This document shows, piece by piece, positions 37,797 through 51,264 of a stretch of 64,000 nucleotides of DNA. Position 1 is the stretch's first letter, and every line of letters begins with the position of its first letter. The DNA lies in the NCBI RefSeq assembly GCF_050908995.1, contig NC_135123.1:12028001-12092000 (forward strand), given 5' to 3'. The notes beneath the pieces are model-generated. The model was given only the letters and a program-made list of their open reading frames with translations, searched no databases and was not told where the DNA came from. The stretch comes from Andrena cerasifolii. Its lineage: Eukaryota > Arthropoda > Insecta > Hymenoptera > Andrenidae. The position numbers were made by a program, and so were the translations under genes.

Positions 37797-38214
37797 GTAA
37801 GTAAAGAAACATTCTGCCGCGCGGGCTTCCAGTCGTTTCGAGTGACATTCAAATATTGAGGGACATTCAGGCCCCTGCAGCGGCAGCGCATCTCGCTTGC
37901 AAGAAGTATTATGGATCTTTCGCTAATAAAAAGAAAAATTCTCAAAACATGGAATTTTCTAAAGAACCATTAGGACAGTTAGAAGCATGTAGATATTAGA
38001 TATTATTTAACCAAAATTCATCTAAATCTCTAATATGATTTTTATTTTTAAATTCAGCATTTCGCAAAGTTTCTCGTCTATCCTGATTTTATCAAACTTT
38101 TCTTCCAAATAAATCGACAAGTGCTGATGCCTATTGATAGTTGAATTAGATTAAAATAACGGCGGTGTATTCGTTCGAGGCTAACCGACACCTACACTGC
38201 TTTGTGCTCCACAG
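37797..38214 (+). other. Intron between exons J and K
   Basis: This is a short 418-bp phase-1 intron, AT-rich, with nothing recognisable inside. Confidence 0.8.
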
Positions 38215-38472
38215 TTAAGCCCGAGTGTCACGTGGAGAAGGAACGAATAGACGGCGAGGATTACGTGGTGTGCTCTGCGATAGCTAATCCGAAGGAGACC
38301 GATTTCGTTTGGTCTTTGAAGAGTGACAACGACACGCTAGAGCAGACTGCCGAAACGCGGAACGGGAAGAGCTATATTCGGCTGGATACTTCGGTGACCA
38401 ATTTTCGGACGTACGTTTGCGTCGCGAACAACTCCATCGGCCATTCGACCCCTTGTGAGCGTGATATTCCAG
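38215..38472 (+). CDS. IgSF gene exon K: Ig domain h, membrane-proximal
   Basis: The acceptor is gtgctccacag|tt and the donor is ccag|gtacgt, phase 1 at both sides (86 codons). It encodes KPECHVEKE, then GEDYVVCSAIANPKETDFVW, and FRTYVCVANNSIGHSTPCER at the F and G strands. Two extra Cys, one in the A strand (ECH) and one in the G strand (PCE), are positioned to bond with each other next to the membrane. The exon ends DIP plus one base and joins straight to the transmembrane exon, so there is almost no stalk and no fibronectin domain. Confidence 0.92.
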
Positions 38473-38653
38473 GTACGTTTCAAAGACGATTTTCCGATTT
38501 CCTTTATGCGAAAAGTAATGGCAGAGAACTGAGCGTTGTTTCGTACACTTGTAGTGAAATGATCGGTGGTAAACAATTCTGGAAATATTTATTCCATCAC
38601 TCTGAAATTTAAATGGTACGTGGTACAATTTTTCATAGCAATCTCTTTCTCTT

Positions 38654-38697
<44 letters not shown>

Positions 38698-41600
38698 ACA
38701 ATATTTTCCCAGTGCTAATAATATAATAACTGAGGCATCGGTGATAGGCATCGTGTTTATTCGTGTGATGCAATAAATATTTCCCGCACTGTACTGTATC
38801 AATAACGACCAGCGCTATGAAATACTGTGCACTAAAAAGCAGCACAGCACTTGATTAAAAGATTACCAGCGTTTCATAATAATGGTGGCTGGCACATTAT
38901 GACGACGGCGGACTTTAAAATTTGCGATTTAATTATAAAGGAAATTCCATTCCAAACAAGTGCGAATTTTTACGCAAAGCGAATTCCATCACAGCGGTTA
39001 TTTTTCGCCCCTTGATATTACATTCCCGCCATAATTCCTCGCATTACATTATATGGCTGTAATTCCTAAGCCGGAATTTGAAAGCGTGAGATTATGCCAG
39101 ACCAGAAAGCTAGAAAAGCAGCTTGAGGAACATTTTCGAAAACGCGCCCTCTATGGGTTTTCATGTGTGCCTGAAAAATAAATAATACGTTGGAGTTTCT
39201 CTAAATATTCCCAAGTATTTTACTTCTATTCGCACGACTTTGTTAAGCGTATTAAAATACAGAAGGGTGCTAACGATGCGAGGAAAGAGTATGCAAATGA
39301 GTAATCTAGAAGTACACGTACAAAGGGGGATATTACATCCAGTACAGTGTCATTGTTGTGGTAAAAGCCAATGTTTGGCGCTGGTTTGCACGGTTCTGGG
39401 GGGGGAAGGTATACACTATTAGCCAAAAGAATAAAGTCATCTGACCTATTGTTTCCTTTTATGCTCCGGAAGCGTATTAGCATGAAAGCTGTGGTAATCT
39501 GCCTGTGTCAACGTTCAAAGTGATCATTTAACATTCTTTTTGACGTCAGCTTACCGTCACACTGCTATTTGTCGAATCAGACCTTTTAAGAAGTAGAAAG
39601 TCATTTTTGTAACAGGGTATGAGACTGAAGAAGACGAAATTATATTTTTACCTACCTTGCCAGACCTTCAGAAATCGATACTTTGCGAGTACTGAGTTCA
39701 TAAAGGATCTTATACTTTCGACTGATAGTGTACGTGATCATTTCCCTCTTATTCCAATGCCACTGGAATTATTAATACTGTCCGGAAGGGAGAAGCTACT
39801 TAGTTAATTTTCGACAATGCATTGATCTCGTCGCTTTGAATAAATTATGAGTGCGACTTCTCGTGCTGAAAGATTTTGACAAAAATAATTCTCAGGTAAA
39901 CTGCAAGTTTTTCGAGGAAAAAGCTGGAAGCACAGACTTCATCGTTGAAATCCAAGTTCGTGAATTAAATTCTTCTACCACTGTTGGGATCTACATTCAA
40001 AATCAGTACTTCGATTTATGTCATTCGAGTCGATTTATCCTTCATTTACATTATTACTATTAATTTAGCGTTTATTTTAAATGTCAATTTTGCCAGCGAG
40101 GTAATAAGTAATTAATCAGGCGTTACACTTGTTAGCTTGCCAAACGGTTGAGAAATTCTCGTCGAGCAAGGGAAAAAACGATACTTAGAGCTCCTTTTAA
40201 TTAAAACTCACGCTTCTTTTGTTAATAATATGTAGATGGTATGTAAATGTAAAATAGGACAAGGATCGGGGGTGATGAGAAAGTTATACTTTTATTAGGG
40301 TTTATGTAGATACGTAGGAACATGAATTTTAAACAACTTCAGTAACAAACACAAAGCTTTGAGGCAAGTGGGGTTAAATCTAAATGAGCATTTCCCGTGA
40401 TGCAAGCTCATCTACATGTTTCGTAATTTGAAGCTGCTCTAACCTAACGAGATAGACTTCAAATTTGAGTACGCTTTTCGTGCTGTTCTAATTGAATAAT
40501 TTCAAGAAAGTCTTCAATTTTATAATCTCCATCTTATTATTTTCATCGAAATGTAACATAGCAAAAGATCATGGGAAAGAACTTCTACAGCAGTTTTGAA
40601 TGTATAAAACAAAATTTTTTCTATTAAAATTCTTCGACATAATTATTACGAACTTCGATCCATATTTAAGAAAAGGGAAAGAAGATATTTATGAAACTTG
40701 TTATTATGTAGTAACTCGACACGTTGGGAGTTATTTTTCTGATACCTTTACTTTGTCAGAGAAATTAGAAACGCTTCCTTCGAACTTTTTCTAAGCACAA
40801 ATAGCGGAGCACGTATAAATTTCAAAGGGAGAATAATTCAAAATCCCTCCGGTGGGACGTTTATCCTCCGACTTCTTAAGTGTCATCATTTCTTCCTCGG
40901 GAAATGCATCTCTCCCCCGGAGGACATGAATATACTAGCGATTAAATAAATCTGCGATAAACATCTTCTGGGGCGGTTATTAAAATTTTCATAGAAATAG
41001 CTTCGCTGTATCTCGTAATTCAGTGCATTGAAAAGATACGACGAACTAGCGTGGCAGAAACTATTTGGGAAACTTAAATCGCATCGAGAATTAAAGCATA
41101 ATGATAATACGCTGCATTAAATAACTAGGATAAACGAATAAGAAAAGTTTTCAATCCTTTGTTCCTTCTTAGCTCACCATGGACACCGAAGTAAGTTTTT
41201 CCTTAATAATTGCTTTAAACTTCGTAGGAACATTTTAGATAATCGAGTACTCGACTCTGTTCCTTTATGTATTGTATTTTCCTTGTAATATAATATCATA
41301 TTTTTTATCAAGAAAAAGTCAGTTGGTAAAATGTAGAATAAAGTTTCTGCTGAGATGCTGTTAGGGGCTTTCCTCAAGAAACGAGGACTGGTTTCCAGAA
41401 ACTTTATTCCGCGAACATTAATTTTCTGTACCAAGGAGCAGTATTTTATTTTCAAAAAAATATCTTTAAAACTGTAGATTAACATTCTTTTGGTTGCATC
41501 ATTTTTTGCCCGAATACCGCAACAGTTTGCTAAAGGAGGAATTTTATATCTGGCTTAGCTTCAGAAATATCTTACTGTATTGATTAGAATGGAGCGCCCT

Positions 41601-42145
41601 GTATACGTACACACATAAAGTTACATAATAAAGCTGCCCTGCGGTAAAATATTATAGACCAGGGGAGTGGATTAAATCTAAGGAGAAACATGAATATCCT
41701 TGCCCAAGATCGACCGCTTACCATCGTATTTATAATACTTCACAGCTGTCGGCGACATTTGAATTGCAACTATTGCACTGCGTTATTTCGTCGCCAAACG
41801 CCAAGTATGACCGTGAAATTTCGATCACCGGGTTTTCATCGTTTGCTCTTTGATCTAGAAATTTTCAAACAACAATTTGCAGCAAAGCTAGTCTCTGTTT
41901 TTCGACGATACGAGAAAACTTTTTAATTCCAAGCGAAATACACGTAAGATTTTTCTTCTCATTTACTTTCAACCTCTAAATACCCGTGACGATTTCATAG
42001 AATAACTGCAAAGAATGTAGGAAGTCTGTGAATTTGCGTGGCATTCCTTTGATAATTCTTGGTACAATTTGCGGAAAATCTGAATTTGCAAGATTCTCGT
42101 TCCAAATGTATCTAACAATTTTCTGTGAAACGATATTCATTTCAG
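38473..42145 (+). other. Intron between exons K and L
   Basis: This 3.7 kb phase-1 intron lies between the last Ig domain and the transmembrane exon. It contains the CT microsatellite at 38643-38696. I looked for a fibronectin III exon, which related receptors have at this place, and saw none. The rest is AT-rich and featureless. Confidence 0.75.
38643..38696. repeat. CT/TC microsatellite
   Basis: This is a 54-base tract of ct dinucleotides with a few interruptions in its first 20 bases and a pure run of about 19 units after that. It lies 170 bp downstream of the exon K donor and is expected to vary in length between individuals. Confidence 0.95.
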
Positions 42146-42286
42146 GCCATATCCCATGGTGGCACCAACTCGAAGGGAACCTCCTTCTGATCGTCATCGT
42201 TGCCGCGGTTGTCCTCATACTTGTGATAATAATCATCTGCGTGGTGATCTTCATTGTTTGTCGGCGCAAACGAAGTCAGATGAAAT
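42146..42286 (+). CDS. IgSF gene exon L: transmembrane segment
   Basis: The acceptor is cgatattcatttcag|gc and the donor is aaat|gtaagt, phase 1 at both sides (47 codons). The exon begins HIPWWHQLEGN. It then has a hydrophobic helix of about 25 residues rich in Leu, Ile and Val, starting LLLIVIVAAVVLILVI, followed by a basic stop-transfer, CRRKRSQMK. The orientation is type I, with the Ig domains outside. The exon is symmetric in phase, so skipping it would keep the frame up to the next phase-1 exon and produce a protein without its anchor. Confidence 0.9.
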
Positions 42287-45200
42287 GTAAGTTACATTCC
42301 GTTTCGTTCTTTGTGATTGTCATTGTGATTTGTTACTCACAACGATTCGCATGGCGTAGACTACGAAGTGGGCTTTCTTCAAGATCGCGATAACTTTGCG
42401 AAAATGATAGAACATTAAAACAGTTGCATCAAGTGCTTTGAAGACAGATGAACGAACTAAACTCATGACTACAGCCACTAAAGTTTCAAGATTACTAATC
42501 CTTTACAATTCCAATATATATATAACTTATAATCACTCCAAATCGTGCAACAATTTGTTTATCATACTTTACTGGAATTTATTTGAAACAGCGAAAACAG
42601 ACTAAAAGTCTTGAAGAAGTTCAAATGACTATTGAATAATCATCATTATAGACGAGTACCTCACACACATCGAACACAATTATTTATTTTAATCGCAACG
42701 TTTCACGATAAATAAGCATTATCTGGACAATCTGGCAGTTGCATAAACAGAAACTTCCTGAGGTTACTTACACACAACTACGTTTTACAGTTAATACAAT
42801 CGAGAGTACTTAGCCATATTATTTCCTTAATGTTTGCAAAGACTGAAGTACCATTTAAAAAGCAACGCTCTCCCCGAAGCTTTTGCAGGAGGAATTTTAC
42901 TAAATGTCCAATCTTTTACGTCCCAGTATAATTTCGATGTAAACGTAGCAGCGTTTTTCAAGAATTACAGTACGAAGTGGTTACTTTCGTTGGCCTGGGC
43001 GAGAAACTGCAAGCATGTAATGCATATTTGTCGTTGCACCAGCTCATGAAATGTACAGGTTCGATAGATCATCCCGTAGGACGGTTATTATTATCAAGAT
43101 CGAAAGAGCAAAAAAAAAAAGAAAGCGTAACAATAGTTGTATTTTGCAACGCGACGCAGTAAATTCCCCGCAGTAGGTCATACATTTCCCCTTTGTGCTG
43201 CGAGATCTCGTTACGTCGATATCCATTCACTTTACTCGCATTATTTACAACGTTGTCCACTCTAAAAAAGCACAATCCATAACGGTCGACACACAGACAC
43301 ACGGCCGCACTCATGAAAGCAAAACAGCAGAAAATGACGACAGAATACGAGCCTTCCAATGAGTTTTCATTATTTCGAATCGCCGCAAGATACCGCGATG
43401 ACAAATTCGAAAAAGAATCAATTACATAATGGCAGTTTTTGTACGTTGCATGTTGCCTGATTAAATTAAAAAAAAAAAAGAAACAGTACAAGAATATGTA
43501 AGTTGGCTGACGATTCAAAGTAATTTTAAATCCAAACCGATATCTAACTTTTTTGGAGTAGCGTTATCGCGGGTGGACGGAGAAGTTCGTTGGAAACATT
43601 TGTTGGCCCCTTAGAAGGATAAACAGGCTTTAAATAAAATACATTATAAGACACATGGACTGTCATGCAGACTGGCTGCAGACGTCAGATTTATTGCTCT
43701 AGAATGTTTCACTGACTCTGTTGCAAGGAGATTTCATAAATATATTATATTTAAGACCTTGGATTGGCAATTTGTTTTCTAAACTTCATACTGTGATCGG
43801 TGTATAACTTAATATAACTGGAGAAATTTAAACAGAATTCATGGAACTTTGTATTTAAAAACTTTTCATCGCGATTTTGGTGGTCTGAGTAACTTTTACT
43901 GAAAGGGAGATAGAGAATAGGAGAAAGCAAGTAGTCAGCGCATAGTCAGACGCGCATCCCCAGTGATGTCTTCTTTATTTCAAGGTACATGCATTATTTC
44001 AGAAATTCTTTCGAACATAGCTGATTAAAGTTAACAAGAACTCTTGAAACATGTAGATATTTAGCAACAATTCTGTTTAAAATTATCCAATTCAATTCTT
44101 CATTTCTTTACATAAATCATAGTATGAATATTAAATTTTGTACGTAGTACGACAGATCGGTTAATCATATCTTATTAACATATTTTCGACAGATCCCTTG
44201 TAACAGAGTTAGTGAAACAGCCTGCACGATAGAAATGTTTCATTTTCACGAAATTGCTACTACCAAAGCAAAATCGTAAGCAGAATATATTGATAACAGC
44301 ATTATATAATCCATACTTTGCTAGATTAATAGTTACTCGACACGAAGTGTCATTATAAAGGTACACTGGTTATATATCTGTACTATATTAGCAACAAACT
44401 TGCGACGCTATTGAGACTCTGTAGTGCGATCGAATGACTGCAGCCAGACCTGCGCAAATCATGCACTGCATACATTATTTTGCGTTGTTATTATCGCATA
44501 GTTCATGCTAGTCACAAGAGAAGCATGTCTATTTATGCCACGTAATCGTACAAAGTAGATGGACAATTCCCTAAAGAGCGCAAAAAAAAACAAGTACATA
44601 TACGAATTGTTAAATAAACGAACCCGTGCTGTGCTGCTGCGAGGGCGAGGAAACAAAATCTTTGCAATTATTTCCTGCCGATCACTATGGTGGCATTGGG
44701 GCGAATATTTATAAATTTAATGAATATCGATCGAATTTTAAATTCATGAAATGCTTACTGAATTCGAACACTTTTTATCGACTAATTTTAACGAAGTCGA
44801 CGCGACGCGTTCAATTTTACATATCCCGCGCAGTTCAATGTTTCAACAAGTTTATTCTTAACAGAGGGTTATACGTGTAATCACCGAAAGATTACAAAAA
44901 TTTCAATAGGATAGTCACTACTTTCCATACGCTCGCCGATCGTGTGAGAAATGCTGGTGATCAATATGAATTACATTAATCCAAATAATTGTTATATCGA
45001 CTTCTGTTGCTTTTTATGGCGCGAGCCGGTACCGCCCGAAGCCACATTCGGCGAATTTAATCTCCGCAACGTGCACAATTCAATAAATCCGATTACTCCT
45101 CTAGTAAAATATTACAACAATTTTAATTATTCGTTTCAATGATTCTCGTAACTCGCGTTTTCGTCGCGTCCAATGCATATTCAACGAGCGAGAGATTTTC

Positions 45201-47668
45201 CACCCCAACCTTGCAACGTAAATCCCCATTGTGATTATTGACCAATTACAAGATGTTTCAATTCTGAATAGTAACGGCTATGGTAATCAGGCTCGCTACA
45301 TAAGGATCAATGAAATTTACTACGACGAGGTAGTCGAATGAAAGTGTCCAATAGGTCTTTTGCCCTTTTTCGCGCAGAAGGAGAAAAGGGTGATTCGTAG
45401 CACGGCGGCGCACGGAGCCACCCCGCCACCCGTCTGAATTTAAAGCGATCCTCCGGGAAATTAGTCAGCGTTAATTAAATTCGCGCCGTCGTAAACTTCG
45501 AACGCGAAAAAGAACGTCCCCAATTAAACGTAAGACTCGGTCCGAGGCGTAGTCCTCGGCGGCGCGGCAGCTGGGCACGGGCTTCGTACTCGGTAGTGTC
45601 TCACTAACACAGAAAACTGATTCGTTTCTGCTCTACTTTTTAATTTGGACTTGCTAAACAAAACACAGACAGTAATCGGGTGGTCGAGCTGGAGGAACGC
45701 GAACAGTAAGTACGAAACGCAGCGCTTCCACGTTCCCCAACATTTTGCTTATTCTCTTGGCCTCTCCCTGTCGCCCCCTTCTTCTTCTATTTCCCCTTCA
45801 ATTTAGTCATGGTTGCTATCCGCGGTGTGTCGTTTCTTCTGCCCCGTCTTTTGTTGCGTACCAATTCCGTTCACTTCGAAAGGCCACCCTAACTTCCCGG
45901 CTCGATGCTCGCTTCCGCATGGCCGCTGTACGGCGGTTGCCAGAGCTATAGGGGCGCGCGAGCTTAACTGGTACAGAGAACTTGCGGGAACCAGCGGGAA
46001 AGAGTTTTAATATCCTAAGTTTTGTGAACGGACCGTTTAGAGGTATTCGAGGTTTCGGATCGTCGAGGACCGGCTGGCGATTTCTGCATGAATATTTAAT
46101 AATAAATTCAGTCGCGGATCAAGCTTAATTTCATTTTCAGTAACGGACAGGTGTCACTCTGATGTCACGAATTTTAAACAATCGTGGATCTATATTTTTT
46201 TTATCGTGTCAAAGCATCTCGTTGGCTAATATTTCTTTGGAAATTTACAAAAGATCGCGACGGGAACATTCAAAACAATTCTCTGCGAAGGCTAAGATGG
46301 TATTTCAACGAACAAAGGGTTCGCGGACCTAAATTCGCGAAGACGCTTAAATCTATCCGTTTGCGAGCTTTATTACTCAGTCACGTTCGCACCTACGGCT
46401 CTGAAACACCCTGTACCGTAGAGACGTGCTTCCGCTTACCCAACAAAGGAAACGCAGTCGTACTTTTCGCTTTATGAAACAGCAGCATGCGCCTGTCCCC
46501 TCTGGTATGCTAATGATACAGTAGAATTAATTTTGGACGCATTCTGTATATGTTGCACCACCCACTACACAAGTAGGGCCGTGTTTGTGTGTATAGTCCT
46601 GCACCAGGCTGTGCCCGGGATATTAACTCGCCGTTGTAAATCTCGTTATACGACTGATCGATGGAATTATCGGTTCCGCGGATCGCCGGCTTAGCAGGTG
46701 ACGGGCCCAAAGAGGATTCTGTAGCCCCCTCGATTTCACAAACTGAAAAGGGTTTCTCTACAATCAAGATTGCCAGAACGGAGAATAATAGATGCTTTTG
46801 ACCAATCAAACAAATTATCTCTCGGAAGTGCGATCGAACGTGCGAAACAAGGGCTTCTTCTGCGAACCCTGGATTTCGAGGGACCTGATTTACAAACTGT
46901 GTACAGCACGCGCTAATTTCGCAGTCTCGCTGCAAATGCCTTTTCTGTGTATGCATGGGTGATTACTAATTGCACGTCGCTTTGTGGGATCGATTCAGAC
47001 CACAAAGGGGTAAAAAGTATCGTATGAAGTGATTGGCAGGTATCATTGAATTTGAGGTGAAAGATTCTATTGTATTCTGGGTTTGATCTACATCGAAGTA
47101 CGTGAAAAGGAGACTTGCAATTATTCAAGCACCCGTGCACGCTTATTATCATTGAAATCAGCTTCCTCGAAAAGCAAAGCATCGTGCAATCGATCCTTCA
47201 TTCCACACTTTCAGTTTGTTTGTTCGCTCAAGATCGTTTAGTTTTTAGTCAGTTTTCTAGCACTTCTTCGGGACGAGGTTTGCACATTTTCCTTTCAACC
47301 CGACGACAGACATAGTCTACACGAACCTCACAGAGTTTCAAACATAAAATTTCAATGATTAATTACGCGACAATTAAACGCATTACGATCTACACTCCGT
47401 ACCACGGCGAATCGATCACTTTTCGGTGCGCTTTCAAGCTTCAACAGCCTGTATTTGTTGAACAAATTCGAAACCAGTAAAATGATGACTTAAACTCCCC
47501 CTAAAATCACGTGCCCTACGTCACCCCTTAATTTCATCAAAATCGGAACGCGCGAAGTGATCGATTCGGCTCCAAGAGACACCTACCCAATTTCGTTTCA
47601 GACAGAACAGAAAGAACACCTTCCTCTAAATTCTTACTCCCGGAGTCGTCCCGTTTTCATCTTAACAG

Positions 47669-47825
47669 ATTCACCACCTACTTCACATCCACCCATAGTC
47701 TACGCACAACCAATAACAAATTCACACCCCCGTTCCATCCCTGCCAGAGCCGACGTGTCCCTGCTAATCGTATGCGGCGCTGAATGTACGTATTATCGGT
47801 GCGATGACTTATCGACTTTATTGGT
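47669..47825 (+). CDS. Candidate hidden cytoplasmic exon (tentative)
   Basis: The transmembrane exon leaves in phase 1, but the next clear tail exon at 51265 needs phase 2 (or phase 0 from its alternative acceptor). Some exon must lie between them. This 157-bp stretch has a good acceptor (cgttttcatcttaacag|at), a strong donor (ggt|gtgagt), enters in phase 1, leaves in phase 2 and has no stop. It would encode a Pro-rich start, SPPTSHPPIVYAQPITNS, followed by a Cys-containing end that looks less like a normal tail. I see no homology evidence. The phase fit may be chance, so this is a hypothesis. Confidence 0.3.
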
Positions 47826-47968
47826 GTGAGTTAACGTAACGGCAACCCCCATGATATGTGTAGTGTGCACGAGATTGTCTCCAATCTCCAATCTCACAGG
47901 AAGCCTCTCGCCCTCTCCCCGCCCCTCTGTTTCTCGCCCTGTCTTCCTCCACGCCTGAATGCATGTCT

Positions 47969-48255
47969 GTTGCATAATTTAGTGACCACTTCCGGCTTAT
48001 AATAGTTTACTGTCGAAGTCTGCATGGAGGCGGTTCAGGTAAGGGTCGCGCGTGCAAATGAATAGAGGCGGCGGAGTTCTTTGTTATTCGAATGTAGCGG
48101 CGTGCCGTTGTTGCATAATTTAGGGGACGATTAGTTGCATACTAGCCGGGTCACCGATACAATAGTTGCCATTCTATTCCGCCGCGTGGACAGTTTTCGA
48201 GGTGCAAGGTAGGTGGAGGGTTGCATGCTCGATGAATAGAACAGAGGCACTCGTA
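47969..48255. repeat. Degenerate tandem duplication, unit about 140 bp
   Basis: The string gttgcataatttag occurs at 47969-47982 and again at 48110-48123. Both copies are followed, in the same order, by similar blocks: aatagtt, a gcatgg/gtgcaagg-type G-rich segment, and gaatagaggc or gaatagaacagaggc. The units are diverged and need gaps to align. It may be an old duplication of intronic sequence. Confidence 0.35.
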
Positions 48256-51200
48256 TTTAACTATCGTTTGAATCGCGACACGAGGCGAAGAATCCTTTTG
48301 GCAGCACGTAGGTTTAGCTTTAGTTGAGAGTTTAACGTGCTACAGAAGGGAGCCGAGGATTAAATAAATACAGTGGTAGCGAAGAGAAAGTTCGAAATTC
48401 GTACTTTTAGATATGTAGGGTGAGGGAAAGAAACAGGGAACGTCACAAAACGCGTTATCGAGAAAATTAAGTTTTAATACTTTAGTCCATCAGTAAAGAA
48501 ACAAGGTTCAATGAATTTACTTTTCTTATATAACTTTCTTCGTAAATAATTTCTTGTTTTGCCTTGACGACAAAAGCTTATGCTTAGAAAAAAATTGGGG
48601 ACATTCCATATTTTCTTCCAGTGCAGAGTGGACATTTTCTGTTTTTAACAAGCATATCAAATCTTTAACGTTATCTTAGGAGGGTATTTGAAGTTTATAA
48701 CCCTTTGTAATTCGACAGTTCTGTGGTCCCAATTACCACCAACAAAATATACTATAAATCGCAAAATCCCAAAAAATGGACATTCCTGGTCTTTCCCTTT
48801 ACCCTTCATATCTGCATAAGAAGCTCTAAATTTTGACACATAATTTTTTTAGTAGAACTATATTATTTCTGTTACACTTCACAGTTCAAACTTTCTTCTC
48901 GCCGTTACTGTACGAACCTGAACAGTTGAAGTGTATGAAAATAATTACACTCACGAAGCTGGACGACTTTACGATTTTATCGTCCCGTGACTTATCGAAG
49001 GTACTTCCTTTTGTCTGATCCTTAAACACCGTCGAAAGTTATTGTACGAATAATCGAGAGAGAAAGGGATGAAACAGCGTGATCTCCTTTGTAAATTCTC
49101 GATGCAATGGTCAACGGTCCACGTTGTTCGCGTTAAAGCCAGCGTTAGGATCGAGTTAACGTCCAACGTGATTCTCGAGTGGTAGCACTGATGAATTAAA
49201 AACCGTGCAGACTACCATCTCGCAGCGCGATGCTTTGATGAATTGCCACTGTTCGTGCACCCTATGCATATGCAGCTTGTCATGTGCCCGAACGGGGGTG
49301 GGCGCCGAATTTGATTATCGAGGCATCATGATATCGTAACTTTCATATTTTTGAATTGCTAAACTCAGCGTCGCGTGTTCCGCTCCCCTCCCCCCCCCCC
49401 CTCTGTGTTTTTCGAAATTGTCATCGCGAATGGCCTTTCGTTCGCGGATATCCCGCCCGCTCGATATACCGCGGCTACTCGTGTTCCAAAAGCAGTGAAA
49501 ACTACGGAAAGCACCATACGAATGCGGGAGTTTGTACAGTTGGGACGTTTGGTTTTTTGGGCGGAAATCTGTGCTTGCAAGCGGCGCGGCCGATTTTTCC
49601 CCGTCGGCGTGGATCGAACACAATGGAAGCGAGAAATATATTTGGGAATATACTCGAAGCCGTGAGCGACTCAGCTGAAGTTTAATTAAAAAGTTCGGAA
49701 GAGAGGTCGCGTAACGTTCGACGGATGACTTTGCGCGGAGCAGAACGAAAGCAATCAAAAGGATTCTACGCTCCGTGGTTATCTTGGGAAGTAACCTTTT
49801 TAAGTGCTGTGTCTATACTGTCCCTGCTGTATTATTCAAGAATTCGCCGGAAGTTTGGGACAAACGTCTGATCGGCGGAAAGTCAAGATCTTCTGGCCGC
49901 GTTGAGTTAACGAGACATCGAATTGATCTTCGGGAATTAATGGTTGATGAGAGACTTTACGCTCCGCGCGAGCTGATTCAGCGCGCTTGTTTATCGAATC
50001 GTAATAAAAGGGCTCGATATAGACTTTCCGTTGAAGAGGGGCACCGGCGGGAGACGCAGCACTGAAAAGGGGAACGCGATGAAAGGGTGGAGTGAAAGTA
50101 TAGCTGTTCGGATGTTCGAAAAAGGGGGAGGCAGTTTTATTCTGCTCCTGAAATTGAATTCAGTCGAGTACTCGTATTGTTTCGGATTACCAGAATGATC
50201 CAGTACTTACCTAACCGGTTCAAATTGACAAATTGAATCTGGTAAAGTAATTCTTATAGAGGGGAGATCAGGATCCGGATGAGCGTTTCTTGGATGGAAT
50301 TGGGTTTACAATTATTTAAATAGAGAGCTCGAGGTCGACATTGTGTAAGGAATACTTTCTTTTACGTCACTTTTTGACATATTTTATTCAACATCATTCT
50401 GAGCATCACATTAAATCAGATGTTGCAATTCCTATTTTAATTTTCTAATATGGTGGAACTCGTGGTTAGAAATAGACAGAATAATATTTCTGTACAGAAA
50501 AAATGAAGGTAGCAGACAGCCAACCTGTTGCATTACACATCCCCCGCAATACAACATTATCACAGGTTTGAAACGTGCGCGCATAGAACATATATAACAG
50601 AGTTGACGAGTAATTTATTTAAATAAGAGAATATCTATTTAAATTAAGAATATAAAATACTATCTAACGATATTTTCAAGAAATGAAGGTAGGTGCCTAT
50701 CTAGAATCCTGAACCTGAGGTTCTTGGATAACTGTTTACAAAGTACCTACACCAGGCTTGACCAAGAGAAAATTCCAGGCCATATGCCGCACAGAGGTAA
50801 ACTTGAGAACATCCCCCTTCGACGACAGCCTCTATCCGTCCTACCGAACACCTGGGGGAGCACCTCACCCACCGTCTAGTAAACATCACCGCCTCAGTTA
50901 CACCCTATAGTTATGTTAGCCACCAAATATCATTAGTGTCTGGAACATTACAGAGTCTATTACCAAAGTACCATCTGTCAATCGGCTCATGTGTTATTAT
51001 TTAATTATTTGAACTGTATAAATGTATCTACCAGACGATTCAACCAAGCGTGTCGAAAGTAAACGCGTTAGGGCCCAGTTCCATCCAGAAACCGCTCGCC
51101 CAATTCTCTGCAAGAACTCCAGTTTAAAGCTATCCTCGTCAACTTGAACCTCGAGCCTGCCTCGCCTCGAATTTCAAGCTGCTCCGGTCAATCGAAAGTT

Positions 51201-51264
51201 AAAGCTGCCCTCGTCGACTCGAATGCTCGAACGGCGGTGTGTGAGAAACGTAATCGTTGCACAG

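Larger units (their letters stand above)
42287..51264 (+). other. Intronic region between the transmembrane and tail exons
   Basis: This 9 kb region must contain at least one more exon, because the phases on its two sides do not fit. My candidate is 47669-47825. It also has a degenerate tandem repeat at 47969-48255 and a 12-C run at 49390-49401. Open frames at 46510-46956 (minus strand) and 49315-49758 (both strands) show no domain. Confidence 0.6.

Noticed and set aside
49315..49758. Overlapping open frames on both strands, up to 147 codons
   Set aside because: There is no domain, a poly-C run lies inside, and the frames shadow each other.
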